A stretch of DNA of 64,000 nt, from the NCBI GenBank assembly GCA_017302635.1, contig JAFLCX010000001.1:1364001-1428000 (forward strand), written 5' to 3'. The translations under genes were made by a program, and so were the position numbers. The notes beneath the pieces were generated by a model. It was not told the origin of the DNA. It worked only from the letters and a program-made list of their open reading frames with translations, and ran no database searches. Source of the DNA: Hyphomicrobiales bacterium. GTDB lineage: Bacteria; Pseudomonadota; Alphaproteobacteria; Rhizobiales; Beijerinckiaceae. Below are positions 20,562-29,010 of this stretch, piece by piece. The stretch's first letter is position 1. Each line of letters opens with the position of its first letter.

Positions 20562-21437
20562 ATGTCTCTTGTCGCGGTCGCTCCGGCCCTCTTTGTTCTC
20601 ATCTGGTCGACCGGTTGGATCGTCGCGAAATACGCGGCCCCGTTCGCCGATCCGCTGACCTTTCTGGCCGTCCGTTTTGCCTGCGCTTTCGCGCTGATGG
20701 CGCTGATTGCGCTGGTGGTGCGTGCCGAGTGGCCGAAGAGCCGCGCCGGTTATGGTCACGCCATGACCTCGGGTGTGCTGCTGCATGCGATCTATCTCGG
20801 AGGCGTGTGGTGGGCGGTGGCGCAGGGTCTGCCCGCTGGCATTTCAGCACTCATTGCCGCGATTCAGCCGCTCATGACGGCCGGTCTGGCCGCTCGCCTT
20901 GCGGGCGAGCGCATCCGGCCTGTTCAGGCGCTGGGCATCGCGATCGGATTTTTCGGAGTGCTGGGTGTCATCGGGCCGAAGCTTGTGGGTCTGAGTGCTG
21001 CGGCGCTCGGGGGTCTCGGCTGGCCCGTATTCGTCAATATTTTGGCGATGGTTGCCGTCACCCTCGGCACATTCTACCAGAAGCGTTTTGTGGCTTCGGG
21101 TGACCTCACGGTCGTCTCGACCCTGCAATATGCCGGGGCCTTTCTGTGCATTCTGCCGCTGGCTTTGCTGTTTGAACCGTTGAGGTTCGACAACCGCTGG
21201 GAGACATGGGCGGCGCTCGCCTGGTCGGTCATCCCGCTTTCGATCGGCGCCATCGGTCTGATGCTGATGATGATCCGGCGCGGCGCGGTTTCGCGCGTGG
21301 CGGCGCTCATCTATCTCATTCCGCCCACAGCCGCGATCGAGGCCTATGTCATGTTCGGCGAAACGCTCTCGCCGGTGCAGATCGCCTTCATGGTGCTCAC
21401 GGCCTTTGGCGTTTATCTTGCCACACGAACCGAGTGA
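20562..21437 (+). CDS. EamA/DMT-type membrane transporter
   Basis: 291 residues with about ten hydrophobic segments arranged as two EamA repeats (about 1-135 and 145-290). The first repeat shows FVLIWSTGWIVAKYAAPFADPLTFLAVRF, a common start for metabolite exporters of the drug/metabolite family, and the second ends in IPPTAAIEAYVMFGETLSPVQ. Substrate unknown; relatives export amino acids or small organic solutes. The ATG at 20562 begins the first membrane helix. The tspO-like gene follows 17 bp later, so the two are probably co-transcribed. Confidence 0.85.
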   Translation: MSLVAVAPALFVLIWSTGWIVAKYAAPFADPLTFLAVRFACAFALMALIALVVRAEWPKSRAGYGHAMTSGVLLHAIYLGGVWWAVAQGLPAGISALIAAIQPLMTAGLAARLAGERIRPVQALGIAIGFFGVLGVIGPKLVGLSAAALGGLGWPVFVNILAMVAVTLGTFYQKRFVASGDLTVVSTLQYAGAFLCILPLALLFEPLRFDNRWETWAALAWSVIPLSIGAIGLMLMMIRRGAVSRVAALIYLIPPTAAIEAYVMFGETLSPVQIAFMVLTAFGVYLATRTE

Positions 21438-21454
21438 GAGAACAGGGAAACCTC

Positions 21455-21961
21455 ATGCGCGATGCTCATCTTCATCCGGCCTTTGCTCCGCGCGGGGTGC
21501 TTTTGCTGGTTCTTGCGATGCTGCCGCCTCTCGCCGCTTCCGTTCTGGGCCAATTGTTCACGGCGGTCGGGCTGGTCGGGTGGTATCGCACCCTGCACAA
21601 GCCGTTTTTCACGCCGCCGGATGTAGTCTTTCCCCTCGTCTGGACCTTCCTCTACGCCCTGATGGCTGTTTCGTTCTGGCGTATCCTGCGCGCGAAGCCG
21701 GAAGCCGGGCCGAAAGGCATGGCAATTGGAGTGTTCCTCGGGCAGTTGGGGCTGAACGTCGCGTGGTCCTGGGCTTTCTTCGGCCAGCGCTCGCCCTTGC
21801 TGGGGCTTGTCGTGATTGGCCTGCTGCTGCTCGCCATCGCGCTCAATATCCGCGCTTTTGCGAAAATCGACCGTGCGGCGGGCTGGGCGCTCTATCCCTA
21901 CCTCGTCTGGGTCGGCTTCGCGACCCTGCTGAATGCCGCGATCGTTTTCCTGAATCGCTGA
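21455..21961 (+). CDS. tspO: TspO/MBR family membrane protein
   Basis: 168 residues with five predicted membrane helices. The family core WYRTLHKPFFTPPDVVFPLVWTFLYALMAVS (about 40-70) and the QLGLNVAWSWAFF block are clear. TspO binds porphyrins and related ligands; in Rhodobacter it tempers photosynthesis genes, and elsewhere it is linked to oxidative stress. The first 25 residues are slightly longer than usual. Start ATG at 21455 has AGGGAAA a few bases upstream. It probably shares a transcript with the EamA transporter upstream, and converges with the response regulator gene (2-bp gap). Confidence 0.9.
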   Translation: MRDAHLHPAFAPRGVLLLVLAMLPPLAASVLGQLFTAVGLVGWYRTLHKPFFTPPDVVFPLVWTFLYALMAVSFWRILRAKPEAGPKGMAIGVFLGQLGLNVAWSWAFFGQRSPLLGLVVIGLLLLAIALNIRAFAKIDRAAGWALYPYLVWVGFATLLNAAIVFLNR

Positions 21962-21963
21962 AT

Positions 21964-22341
21964 TCAGCCGAGATCGCGCCGCGCGATCAACTCCCGCACG
22001 GCCTTGCGGAAATCGCCGAGCGGAAACGGCTTGATGAGCACGTCATCGACCAGCCCTTCGAGTTCCTTGGCGCGCTCGCGCTGCTCGGCATAGCCGGTCA
22101 TCAGGATGATGGGGAAACCGGGGCGCTTGGCGGCAACGGCGAGTGCGAGCTGAATGCCGTCCATCAGCGGCATCCGGATATCGCTGATCATCAGGTCAAA
22201 TCCGGCTTCGTCCTCGATGAAGGTTTCGAGCGCGTGCGCGCCATCGCTCGCTTCAGTGACGGCATGCCCGTCGAGAACCAGCGCCCGGGCCAGCGGCGTG
22301 CGAACCGCCTCGTCATCATCCACCAGCAGCACACGCACCAT
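21964..22341 (-). CDS. Single-domain response regulator, CpdR-like
   Basis: 125 residues, a stand-alone receiver domain. The phosphorylation site is Asp54 (MISDIRMP), with acidic residues Asp8-Asp10, Thr82 (LMTGYA) and Lys104 (VLIKPF) completing the active site. The short tail and pattern (FPIILMTGYAEQRERAKELEG) resemble CpdR, which controls ClpXP delivery of CtrA in alphaproteobacteria. That identity is inference; another CheY-like regulator is possible because no histidine kinase lies nearby. It is the last gene of a minus-strand set after the zinc-ribbon protein and hpt, 12 bp beyond hpt. Confidence 0.8.
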   Translation of the reverse strand: MVRVLLVDDDEAVRTPLARALVLDGHAVTEASDGAHALETFIEDEAGFDLMISDIRMPLMDGIQLALAVAAKRPGFPIILMTGYAEQRERAKELEGLVDDVLIKPFPLGDFRKAVRELIARRDLG

Positions 22342-22353
22342 GCCCGTTCCTCA

Positions 22354-22938
22354 TCAAGCCTCAGGTTCAATCACACCGACAAACGGCAATTGGCGCAGTT
22401 TATGGGCGACGTCCATGCCATAGCCGACCAGAAACTGGTCCGGCGCGTCAAACCCCACGAAATCCGCCTCAAATTGCACGGCCCGGTTCATCGGCTTCTC
22501 GATCAGCACTGCACTCATCACGCGTCTTGCGCCGCGTGCAACCAGCAAATCCTTCGCGAAGGCGAGGGTGCGGCCTGATTCGAGAATATCATCGATCAGC
22601 AGCACGTCGCGTCCGGCCACCGAATTGTCGATATCCTTCACCACGCTGACCTGCCCGGAGGAGACCTGCCCCGAATGGTAGCTCGCAAGCTGCATGAACT
22701 CGATCGACGGCTCGAGCCCGGCCCGGTGCAGGGCGCGTACGAGGTCGGCCGCGAAAATGAAGCTGCCGCGCAGGATGGCGATCACCAGAAGGTCGACCGG
22801 TTTCCTCGCCATGATTTCGGCGGCGAGTTCGATATTGCGGGCGCTGATCCGCTCTTCGTCATAGAGCACGCGCACGCGGTGATCTTCGGTTTTGAAGATA
22901 TCGGTCAAGGCATCCATCCTCGCGGCTGGCGAAGGCAT
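22354..22938 (-). CDS. hpt: Hypoxanthine (guanine) phosphoribosyltransferase
   Basis: 194 residues from the first ATG. It salvages hypoxanthine and guanine into IMP and GMP. The PRPP loop VLLIDDILESGRTL and the early ILRGSFIFAADLVRAL and SYHSGQVSSGQV blocks are characteristic of HPRT. The family core begins near TDIFKTEDHRVRVLYDEERI, so the second ATG at 22917 (187 residues) is equally likely; neither start has an ideal SD, although GAGG directly abuts 22917. It lies between the zinc-ribbon gene (30-bp gap) and the response regulator. Confidence 0.93.
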   Translation of the reverse strand: MPSPAARMDALTDIFKTEDHRVRVLYDEERISARNIELAAEIMARKPVDLLVIAILRGSFIFAADLVRALHRAGLEPSIEFMQLASYHSGQVSSGQVSVVKDIDNSVAGRDVLLIDDILESGRTLAFAKDLLVARGARRVMSAVLIEKPMNRAVQFEADFVGFDAPDQFLVGYGMDVAHKLRQLPFVGVIEPEA

Positions 22939-22968
22939 CGGGGTGCGGGGACCCCGCCCTCAGGGAGT

Positions 22969-24000
22969 TCAGCGGATGGAGGCGACGATATCGTCTCTCG
23001 CCACAAAGCGCACCATCACTTGTTCGGCGTCTTTCGGCGGGCTCGCGAGGCGCCTGCGGAACAGGGTCTTCTCGCCGGCGCCGAGTTCGGCATTATCCGC
23101 ATTGCCCGTCCAGACATAGAGCTGCGTGCCGTCTGCCGCGTGCAGCGACAGCCGCAGCAAGGGCACGGGCTGGCGGGCGCGGGTGATGTTGATGATTTCG
23201 CCGGTGATTTCCAGCGTGTCGCGGAAATCCTCGCGCAGGATATGGCTCCGCACCGCGTGGATTTCGAGCCCGGTGGAATTCACCTCCAGCCCGAACATCT
23301 CGAAGGCCGGCGCGATGCTCGGCATCAGCCGCACCGTCTCGTGCCGGAAGATGGCGAGCGCCACCAGGGTGCCGATGCCGGTGGCCGCCACGAGGCTGAT
23401 CGCGTTGCGCAAACGGCCCGGTTTGCTGTCCTTGCGGGCCTTGCCGTGCGGGTTGGTGCGCTTGCGGATGACGGGTTCAGGTTCCGAACCCGTCGCAGCC
23501 GCCGTGCCGGCAGCAACGGCCGCCATGCCCGCCGCGATGGCGGCTCCCTGTCCGGCTTCGAGCGCGCCGGCCTGCTGATCCAGCTTCTCGGGGGGCGCTT
23601 CGACCACCGGCGCCTGAGCGAAAAGGTCCGGTTCCGGTGCTGCTTCGGCCGCAGGACCGGGCAGCGGATCGTCGAACAGCGAATCGATATCATCCACCGA
23701 CATCGTGGTATCGCTGCCGGCCTCCATCATGGCCGCGGCCATGTCTTCCTCGCTGCCGATCAGCGGATCGTCGCCGTCGAGCATGGCCGGTGCGGTCACC
23801 GGCGCGGCTTTCGGGCTCATGCTCCCGCCCGAGAGGATTGGCGAAGGCTCGTTTGGCGCGGATCGCGAATCAGCATCGCTGGCTGTGGCCTCGAAAACGG
23901 TGCGGCAAACCGCACAACGCAGCTTTCGCGGCTTGTCGGACATCACCGAAGCAGGCACTTCGTGGGAAGAATCACAATTCGGGCAGCGAATGAGCATCAT
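22969..24000 (-). CDS. MJ0042-type zinc-ribbon membrane protein with DUF3426-like C-terminus
   Basis: 343 residues. The N-terminal zinc ribbon uses Cys6, Cys9, Cys29 and Cys32 (RCPNC and RCAVC). A long acidic, Ala/Pro-rich linker (about 45-200) follows, then one membrane segment near 205-225 (AISLVAATGIGTLVALAIF), then a C-terminal domain of about 110 residues with beta character (LEITGEIINITRARQPVPLLRLSLHAADG). The ribbon should lie in the cytosol and the C-terminal domain in the periplasm. Similar proteins in alphaproteobacteria sit upstream of ftsE; a division or envelope role is a guess. The start at 24000 or 23997 is equivalent. Confidence 0.82.
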   Translation of the reverse strand: MMLIRCPNCDSSHEVPASVMSDKPRKLRCAVCRTVFEATASDADSRSAPNEPSPILSGGSMSPKAAPVTAPAMLDGDDPLIGSEEDMAAAMMEAGSDTTMSVDDIDSLFDDPLPGPAAEAAPEPDLFAQAPVVEAPPEKLDQQAGALEAGQGAAIAAGMAAVAAGTAAATGSEPEPVIRKRTNPHGKARKDSKPGRLRNAISLVAATGIGTLVALAIFRHETVRLMPSIAPAFEMFGLEVNSTGLEIHAVRSHILREDFRDTLEITGEIINITRARQPVPLLRLSLHAADGTQLYVWTGNADNAELGAGEKTLFRRRLASPPKDAEQVMVRFVARDDIVASIR

Positions 24001-24100
24001 CGGGTGGGGGTTCTTCCGCTCAGGCCCGGTTGGAGGGGTTCACGACAGGCGTGCCACGCTGCTATTTGTCACCAATCTCAGTTAAAGGCCGGTAAAGCCC

Positions 24101-24826
24101 GTGTCTGAATTCGTCGTCGAGCCCGAGAGATTGCCGGAAAACTGGGCCGAGGAAGCCCAGCCCGACCTCGTGCGCTTCGAGAATGTCGGGCTGCGTTACG
24201 GGATCGGGCCCGAAATCCTGCGGGATATCGATTTTTCGATCCCGCCGCAGAGTTTTCAGTTCCTCACCGGCCCTTCCGGCGCAGGCAAGACCACCCTGCT
24301 CAAGCTTGTGATGCAGACGCTGAAGCCCACGCGCGGCCGCGTGACCCTTTTCGGCGAGAATGTCGGCCAGATGAGCCAATCCGAACTGGCGCGTCTGCGC
24401 CGGCGCATCGGAATCGTCTTCCAGGATTTCCGCCTGCTCGATCACCTCACGACCTATGAGAACGTCGCGCTGCCTTTGCTCGTGCAGGGGCGGGAGGAGG
24501 CGAGCTACCGCGCCGAGGTGATCGAGCTTCTGCGCTGGGTCGGCCTGGGTGACCGTATGCATGTCCCTCCGGTCATCCTGTCAGGCGGGGAGAAACAACG
24601 CGCGGCCATCGCCCGTGCGCTCATCGCCCAGCCGGCCTTGCTGCTGGCCGATGAACCCACCGGCAACGTCGATCCGGGCCTTGCGCGTCGCCTGCTGCGC
24701 CTCTTCATCGAGCTCAACAAATCCGGCACCGCCGTCGTGATCGCGACGCATGATCTGGCGCTGATGGACATGATCGATGCCCGCCGCCTCGTTCTCGCGG
24801 AAGGGGCGCTGCATGTCTATGAATGA
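24101..24826 (+). CDS. ftsE: Cell division ATP-binding protein FtsE
   Basis: 241 residues. FtsE is the ABC ATPase that, with FtsX, activates septal wall hydrolysis. Walker A GPSGAGKT (57-64), signature LSGGEKQR (about 160-167) and Walker B LLLADEP (about 180-186) are intact, and the body matches FtsE better than LolD or MacB. The first GTG (24101) gives about 23 residues before the usual N-terminus (VRFENVGLRYG); an internal GTG at 24170 would give the standard length, so the start is uncertain. The stop lies inside the overlapping ftsX start region. Confidence 0.92.
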   Translation: MSEFVVEPERLPENWAEEAQPDLVRFENVGLRYGIGPEILRDIDFSIPPQSFQFLTGPSGAGKTTLLKLVMQTLKPTRGRVTLFGENVGQMSQSELARLRRRIGIVFQDFRLLDHLTTYENVALPLLVQGREEASYRAEVIELLRWVGLGDRMHVPPVILSGGEKQRAAIARALIAQPALLLADEPTGNVDPGLARRLLRLFIELNKSGTAVVIATHDLALMDMIDARRLVLAEGALHVYE

Positions 24827-25892
24827 GCCCCCGGCCGAAATTCCGCGCCTGCAATCCATCCGAATTCGCGTCCGCGCCGTGCTGGACACACTCGGCGATC
24901 GGGCGGGAAGCCTCTTCGCCCGTTTCGCGCCGTTGCTTCGCCAGGGCTCGAGCCTCGCGCTGAAACCGTTGCTCGTGCCTCGTGACCGTGTGCTCGCGCC
25001 GGTTTTGCCGTCGAAATCACGCTCCGGTGCGGCGCTGATGCTGGTCATCGCCATCATGACCTTTCTCGCGGCGCTGACCGCGGGAGCCGTGCATCTTGTG
25101 GCCGATGCCTCACGCGATTGGTCGCGCGCCATCGCCCGCGAGATGACTATCCAGATACGCCCCGCGCCCGGCCGCATCATCGAAGCCGATATCGAGGCTG
25201 CGGCCGATCTTGCGCGCCGCCAGCGTTCCATCGAGAGCGTGCGGATCATGGACCGCCGCGAGGGCGAGAAACTGCTCGAACCGTGGCTCGGCACGGGGCT
25301 CGACCTCGGCGATCTGCCCGTTCCGCGCCTGATCGTGCTGAAGCTCGCAAACGGCCCCGCGCCTGATCTCTCCGGTCTGCGGGCGCAACTCGCCGAGCGT
25401 GTGCCGAACGCCGTGCTCGATGATCATCGCCTTTGGCTGAATCGGCTCAAGCTGATGGCCGACAGCCTTCTCCTGATCGGCTTGCTCATTCTCACGCTCG
25501 TTCTGGTTGCAACCGCGCTTGCCGTGGCCTTTGCGACGCGCGGCGCGATGGCCGGTACAGCGCAGATCATCGATGTGCTGCATCTCGTGGGGGCCGAGGA
25601 TTCCTACATCGCGCGGCAATTTCAGGGGCATTTCCTGCGGCTTGGCCTGCGTGGCGGAGCGGCCGGTTGCCTCGCCGCTTTCGCATTCTTCATTCTGGGC
25701 GGGTTGCTGCTCGGGCGGCTGACGAACACGCCGGGCATGGAGCAGGTCGAGGCGCTTTTCGGCCGGTTCAGCCTGCCGCTGGCAGGCTACATCTCGCTTG
25801 TCATCATTGGCGTGCTGGTCGCGGTTGTCACGGGCGTCGTCTCGCGCGTCACCGTCTATCGCACCCTGCGCGGCATGGAGCAGGGGCAATGA
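24813..25892 (+). CDS. ftsX: Cell division membrane protein FtsX
   Basis: 359 residues. FtsX is the membrane partner of FtsE. A cytosolic N-terminus of about 70 residues precedes TM1 (ALMLVIAIMTFLAALTAGAVHLV), a periplasmic domain (about 95-215), and three C-terminal TMs (LLLIGLLILTLVLVATALAV, the GCLAAFAFFILGGLLLG region and YISLVIIGVLVAVVTGVV). It overlaps ftsE by 14 bases; the ATG at 24813 has AAGGGG about 7 nt upstream, and 24819 is an alternative. Its stop overlaps the next ATG (ATGA), tying it to the YdcF gene. The long N-terminus is usual for alphaproteobacteria. Confidence 0.93.
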   Translation: MSMNEPPAEIPRLQSIRIRVRAVLDTLGDRAGSLFARFAPLLRQGSSLALKPLLVPRDRVLAPVLPSKSRSGAALMLVIAIMTFLAALTAGAVHLVADASRDWSRAIAREMTIQIRPAPGRIIEADIEAAADLARRQRSIESVRIMDRREGEKLLEPWLGTGLDLGDLPVPRLIVLKLANGPAPDLSGLRAQLAERVPNAVLDDHRLWLNRLKLMADSLLLIGLLILTLVLVATALAVAFATRGAMAGTAQIIDVLHLVGAEDSYIARQFQGHFLRLGLRGGAAGCLAAFAFFILGGLLLGRLTNTPGMEQVEALFGRFSLPLAGYISLVIIGVLVAVVTGVVSRVTVYRTLRGMEQGQ

Positions 25893-26479
25893 GGGGTATC
25901 CGGCACGCCATCCGCTCGCTCGTCATGGCCGGGATCTTCGGTTTCGTGGTCTGGCTGGCCGGATTGTTCGCCTTTGTGGAAACGCTGGGCAAGCTGCGCG
26001 CTCCTTTTTCACCTCAGGCCGACGGCATCATCGTTCTCACGGGCGGGGCTGAGCGCATCGGTGACGGCATCCGCCTGCTGGAGGAGAAGCGCGCGCGACG
26101 CCTCTTCATCTCGGGCGTCAACATCCAGGTGAGCGCCGAGCAATTGCGCCGCACATGGCCGGGGCATGAGGCGGCTTTCGAATGCTGCATCGACCTCGAT
26201 TTCCGGGCCCGCAACACCATCGAGAATGCCTTTGAAAGTGCCGAGTGGGTGAAAAAACACGGCTTCCGCTCGGTCATTCTCGTGACCGCGCGCTATCACA
26301 TGCCAAGAGCGAAGCTCGAATTCGCCGCGGCGATGCCCGGCATCGCGATCGAGCCCTATCCGGTGCTGACCGGTGCGTCCCGGATCGAGGATTGGTGGCG
26401 AGAGCCGACCCTGATCCGCCTCTATGCCTCCGAGTTCACGAAATTCTGCGCGGTATGGCTCAAGCAGGCTGTTTCGTGA
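25889..26479 (+). CDS. YdcF/ElyC family (DUF218) membrane-anchored protein
   Basis: 196 residues. One N-terminal membrane segment (LVMAGIFGFVVWLAGLFAFVETL) anchors a DUF218 domain with the family blocks DGIIVLTGGAERIGDGIRLLEE, RRLFISGV, ARNTIENAFESAEWVKKHGFRSVILVTARYHMPRA. ElyC-type members affect peptidoglycan and lipid carrier metabolism in E. coli, which would suit a place after ftsEX and before plsC. The reaction is not known. Its ATG overlaps the ftsX stop (ATGA), and plsC follows after 54 bp. Confidence 0.88.
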   Translation: MRGIRHAIRSLVMAGIFGFVVWLAGLFAFVETLGKLRAPFSPQADGIIVLTGGAERIGDGIRLLEEKRARRLFISGVNIQVSAEQLRRTWPGHEAAFECCIDLDFRARNTIENAFESAEWVKKHGFRSVILVTARYHMPRAKLEFAAAMPGIAIEPYPVLTGASRIEDWWREPTLIRLYASEFTKFCAVWLKQAVS

Positions 26480-26533
26480 GCCGGCACGCAAGGCGCTTGC
26501 AACAATGGCTTCGAGGCGGCAAGAAAGATCCTC

Positions 26534-27331
26534 ATGACAAGAACAATCCCCACGAACTACCGCACCACACCGCTGATCATCCTCCGTTCGGCCGCCTTTC
26601 AGGTGGCTTATTATTCCTACTCATCCCTGTGGTTCATCATGGCGATCGTGGGGTGGGTGCTGCCGGGCGGCGCGATGCTGCGCTTCGCGCGCTGGTGGTC
26701 GGCCGGAGGTATTTATCTCCACGAATTGATCGTGGGCTCGCGCGTGGAAATCCGGGGTCAGGAGAATATTCCCGCAGGGCCGGTACTGGCCGCTGCCAAG
26801 CATCAGAGCGCGTGGGAGACCATGGCGATGGTGCTGTTCTTCCCAAAGCCCACCTACATCCTGAAGCGCGAACTGATCTGGCTTCCGCTGTTCGGCTGGC
26901 ATCTCCTGAAAGCGGGGCAGGTGCCGATCAATCGGGGCGATCGCGCGAAGGCGAGTGCGGCGATGGCCGAAGGGGTGCGCAAGGCCACGCAGCTTGGGCG
27001 ACATATTCTCATTTTCCCCGAAGGAACACGCCGCAAGGTCGGTGCTCCGCCGAATTACCGTTTTGGCGTGGCGCGCATCTACATGGCTCTGGGTGATGTG
27101 CCCTGCGCGCCGGTGGCGATTGTCTCGGGCCTCGCCTGGCCGCGCAACACGCTTCTGCACTATCCGCGCCGGATCATCATGGAATTCCTGCCGCCGATCC
27201 CGCCCGGATTGCCCGGTGACGCGTTCTTCGAGCGCGTTCAGCACGATATTGAAAGCACGACCAACCGGCTCGCTGCCGAGATCGGTTATCGCGCGCCCGA
27301 AAGCGCGGGCTTGAGCCAGTCGAGCGCGTGA
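26534..27331 (+). CDS. plsC: 1-acyl-sn-glycerol-3-phosphate acyltransferase
   Basis: 265 residues. It adds the second acyl chain to lysophosphatidic acid in phospholipid synthesis. The catalytic motif I appears as H-x4-E (His90 to Glu95, KHQSAWET) in place of the usual H-x4-D, a variant I recall from alphaproteobacteria. Motif III FPEGTRR and the GQVPINRGDR block are present. An N-terminal membrane segment (SSLWFIMAIVGWVLPGGA) is predicted. It ends the ftsE-ftsX-ydcF-plsC set and overlaps the glutamylcyclotransferase-like gene by 46 bp tail to tail. Confidence 0.92.
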   Translation: MTRTIPTNYRTTPLIILRSAAFQVAYYSYSSLWFIMAIVGWVLPGGAMLRFARWWSAGGIYLHELIVGSRVEIRGQENIPAGPVLAAAKHQSAWETMAMVLFFPKPTYILKRELIWLPLFGWHLLKAGQVPINRGDRAKASAAMAEGVRKATQLGRHILIFPEGTRRKVGAPPNYRFGVARIYMALGDVPCAPVAIVSGLAWPRNTLLHYPRRIIMEFLPPIPPGLPGDAFFERVQHDIESTTNRLAAEIGYRAPESAGLSQSSA

Positions 27332-27870
27332 TCGGAGACCCCCATTTCCTCCATGCTCGCCAGCGTGTTGAGCACATAATCCCGGCAGGCACCCGATTGC
27401 CCTGAACCCTGTTGCACCAGCCGGATGATCTCCTCATGCGCGAGCTTGCCGGCATATTGCCGGTGCGTGCGGTCCACCACATAGGCGAGGGCGCGAATCC
27501 GGCGCCCGTCGCTCAGCCCGATCTGCGGGAAAACCTCGATATAGACCCGGCTCAGCTGTTCGCGTTCGGTCAGGTAAGCATGCGTCGCTTCCACGCGCTC
27601 CGGCGCGATGCGGAACGCGATGCCCTTGCAAGCGCCGCCCCGGTCGAGCCCCATCACGAGGCCAGGGCATTCGAAGGTTCCGCGATGCCTGTTCGAATAG
27701 ACGCAGAGCGAGCGGTGAAAGCCGCGCAGCAGGCCGGGCACGCGCTCCTCGTATTCGAAGCCCGGCTTCCACATCAGCGAACCATAGCCGAACACCCAGA
27801 ACGGCTCGTGCGGGGCAGGCGGCGTCGCGATTGACGGGCGCGCTTTTCTGACGCTATCGGATGGGGGCAT
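27286..27870 (-). CDS. Gamma-glutamylcyclotransferase-like protein, ChaC type
   Basis: 194 residues. The family signature VFGYGSLMWKPGF starts at about 25, followed by GFHRSLCVYSNRHRGTFECPGLVMGLDRGG and the acidic ERE (YLTEREQLSR) expected to hold the catalytic Glu. ChaC-type enzymes cleave glutathione to 5-oxoproline and Cys-Gly. The ATG at 27870 is the second in-frame start and begins near the normal N-terminus; the longer frame to 27981 overlaps the DUF2125 start. The last 46 bp overlap plsC on the other strand. Confidence 0.88.
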   Translation of the reverse strand: MPPSDSVRKARPSIATPPAPHEPFWVFGYGSLMWKPGFEYEERVPGLLRGFHRSLCVYSNRHRGTFECPGLVMGLDRGGACKGIAFRIAPERVEATHAYLTEREQLSRVYIEVFPQIGLSDGRRIRALAYVVDRTHRQYAGKLAHEEIIRLVQQGSGQSGACRDYVLNTLASMEEMGVSDHALDWLKPALSGAR

Positions 27871-27965
27871 GGTTCTTCGGGCGTTGTTCCGGAGGGGCAG
27901 AACGGGGCGGGCGCAGCGGGATGATCCGCCTTGCGGATACCGTTTTCCGGCGCAAGGAACAACTG

Positions 27966-28997
27966 ATGCAGGCTTCCCCACAGGACAATCTTCCCGCGAA
28001 AGGCGCCACCTCGCGCCTTTGGCTTTACGGTCCCTTTGTGCTGCTGGCGATTTTCATCGTCATCTGGTCGGCGGTCTGGGCCTTCGGGGCGCGGCAGGTC
28101 GGGCAAGTGCTCGATGGTTTCATTGCGCGCGAGGCCAGCCGCGGGCGTGACTGGGTCTGCCCGGAGCGCTCGATCACTGGCTTTCCGTTCCGCCTGCAAC
28201 TCACCTGCGCCAAGCCGCAACTCATCGAGCGCGGTCCGAACGGAATGCAGCGCGAGGCGAGCCTCGCCGCCCTGAGCTTGCATGGCCGCATCACCTCACC
28301 GGGCCATTACATCGCCTTGCTCGAGTCGCCGATGACCTTCCGGCTCGACCCGGATCGGGACGTCACCCTGCGCTGGCAGAGCGCGCGCGGAAGTTTCCGC
28401 GCCGGAGCGGCTGGCATTGCCGAGCTTTCAGTCGAAATCCTGCGTCCCGAGGCCATGCTTGGCATCGGCGAGGCGCGCGACGAGCGCATTTCGGCCAAGG
28501 ATTTCGCGGTCCATTTCCGCCGCTCGCCCGGCGATGCGCCGGGCAGCGACTTGTTGCTCAAGATCGGCGAGATCAGCCATCCGGCGCTTGATCGGGCCAT
28601 CGGCAATCCTGATCCGCTGACGCTTGAAATGCAGGCCACGGCACCCGGCCTGCTGCTCGATCCGTCCCGCCGGATCGAGGAGGTGCTGGAAGCCTGGCGG
28701 CTCGCCAATGGGCAGGCCCGCATCGTCCTCGCCAAGGCTTCGAAAGGCCCGGCGGCGCTCGATCTTTCAGGCGTGCTCGGGCTCGATGGCCAGCGTCGCC
28801 TCGCGGGCAACCTTCAGGGTCGTGCGCGGGGCGTCGACCAGGTTCTCGGTGGTGTCACCCGCCGCATGGGCCTCGAGATCGGCAACCTGCTCGGTCGCAT
28901 GGGCGGCGGGCAGGGAATGCCGGTCGCACTCACGTTTGAGAACGGGCGGATGCGCTTCGGCCCCTTGCAGCTGATGCGGCTCGAACCGCTTTACTAG
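27966..28997 (+). CDS. DUF2125 family membrane-anchored protein
   Basis: 343 residues of DUF2125, an alphaproteobacterial family of unknown role. One N-terminal membrane helix (LYGPFVLLAIFIVIWSAVWAF) is followed by a large domain of repeated beta strands, probably periplasmic, with a Cys pair (VCPERS and LTCAK) that may form a disulfide. The fold pattern (LALHG-like strands, ALDLSGVLGLDGQRRLAGNLQGRARG) resembles AsmA-like lipid-bridge proteins, which is a guess. ATG 27966 has AAGGA 7 nt upstream and was chosen over 27861 and 27921. It converges with tyrC (13-bp gap). Confidence 0.82.
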   Translation: MQASPQDNLPAKGATSRLWLYGPFVLLAIFIVIWSAVWAFGARQVGQVLDGFIAREASRGRDWVCPERSITGFPFRLQLTCAKPQLIERGPNGMQREASLAALSLHGRITSPGHYIALLESPMTFRLDPDRDVTLRWQSARGSFRAGAAGIAELSVEILRPEAMLGIGEARDERISAKDFAVHFRRSPGDAPGSDLLLKIGEISHPALDRAIGNPDPLTLEMQATAPGLLLDPSRRIEEVLEAWRLANGQARIVLAKASKGPAALDLSGVLGLDGQRRLAGNLQGRARGVDQVLGGVTRRMGLEIGNLLGRMGGGQGMPVALTFENGRMRFGPLQLMRLEPLY

Positions 28998-29010
28998 GGT
29001 TTCTCCCCGG

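Noticed and set aside
24082..24096. TTAA-N7-TAAA CtrA-like box upstream of ftsE
   Set aside because: It lies 4 nt from the start codon and coincides with the AAAGG-like ribosome site, so the match is better explained by translation signals.
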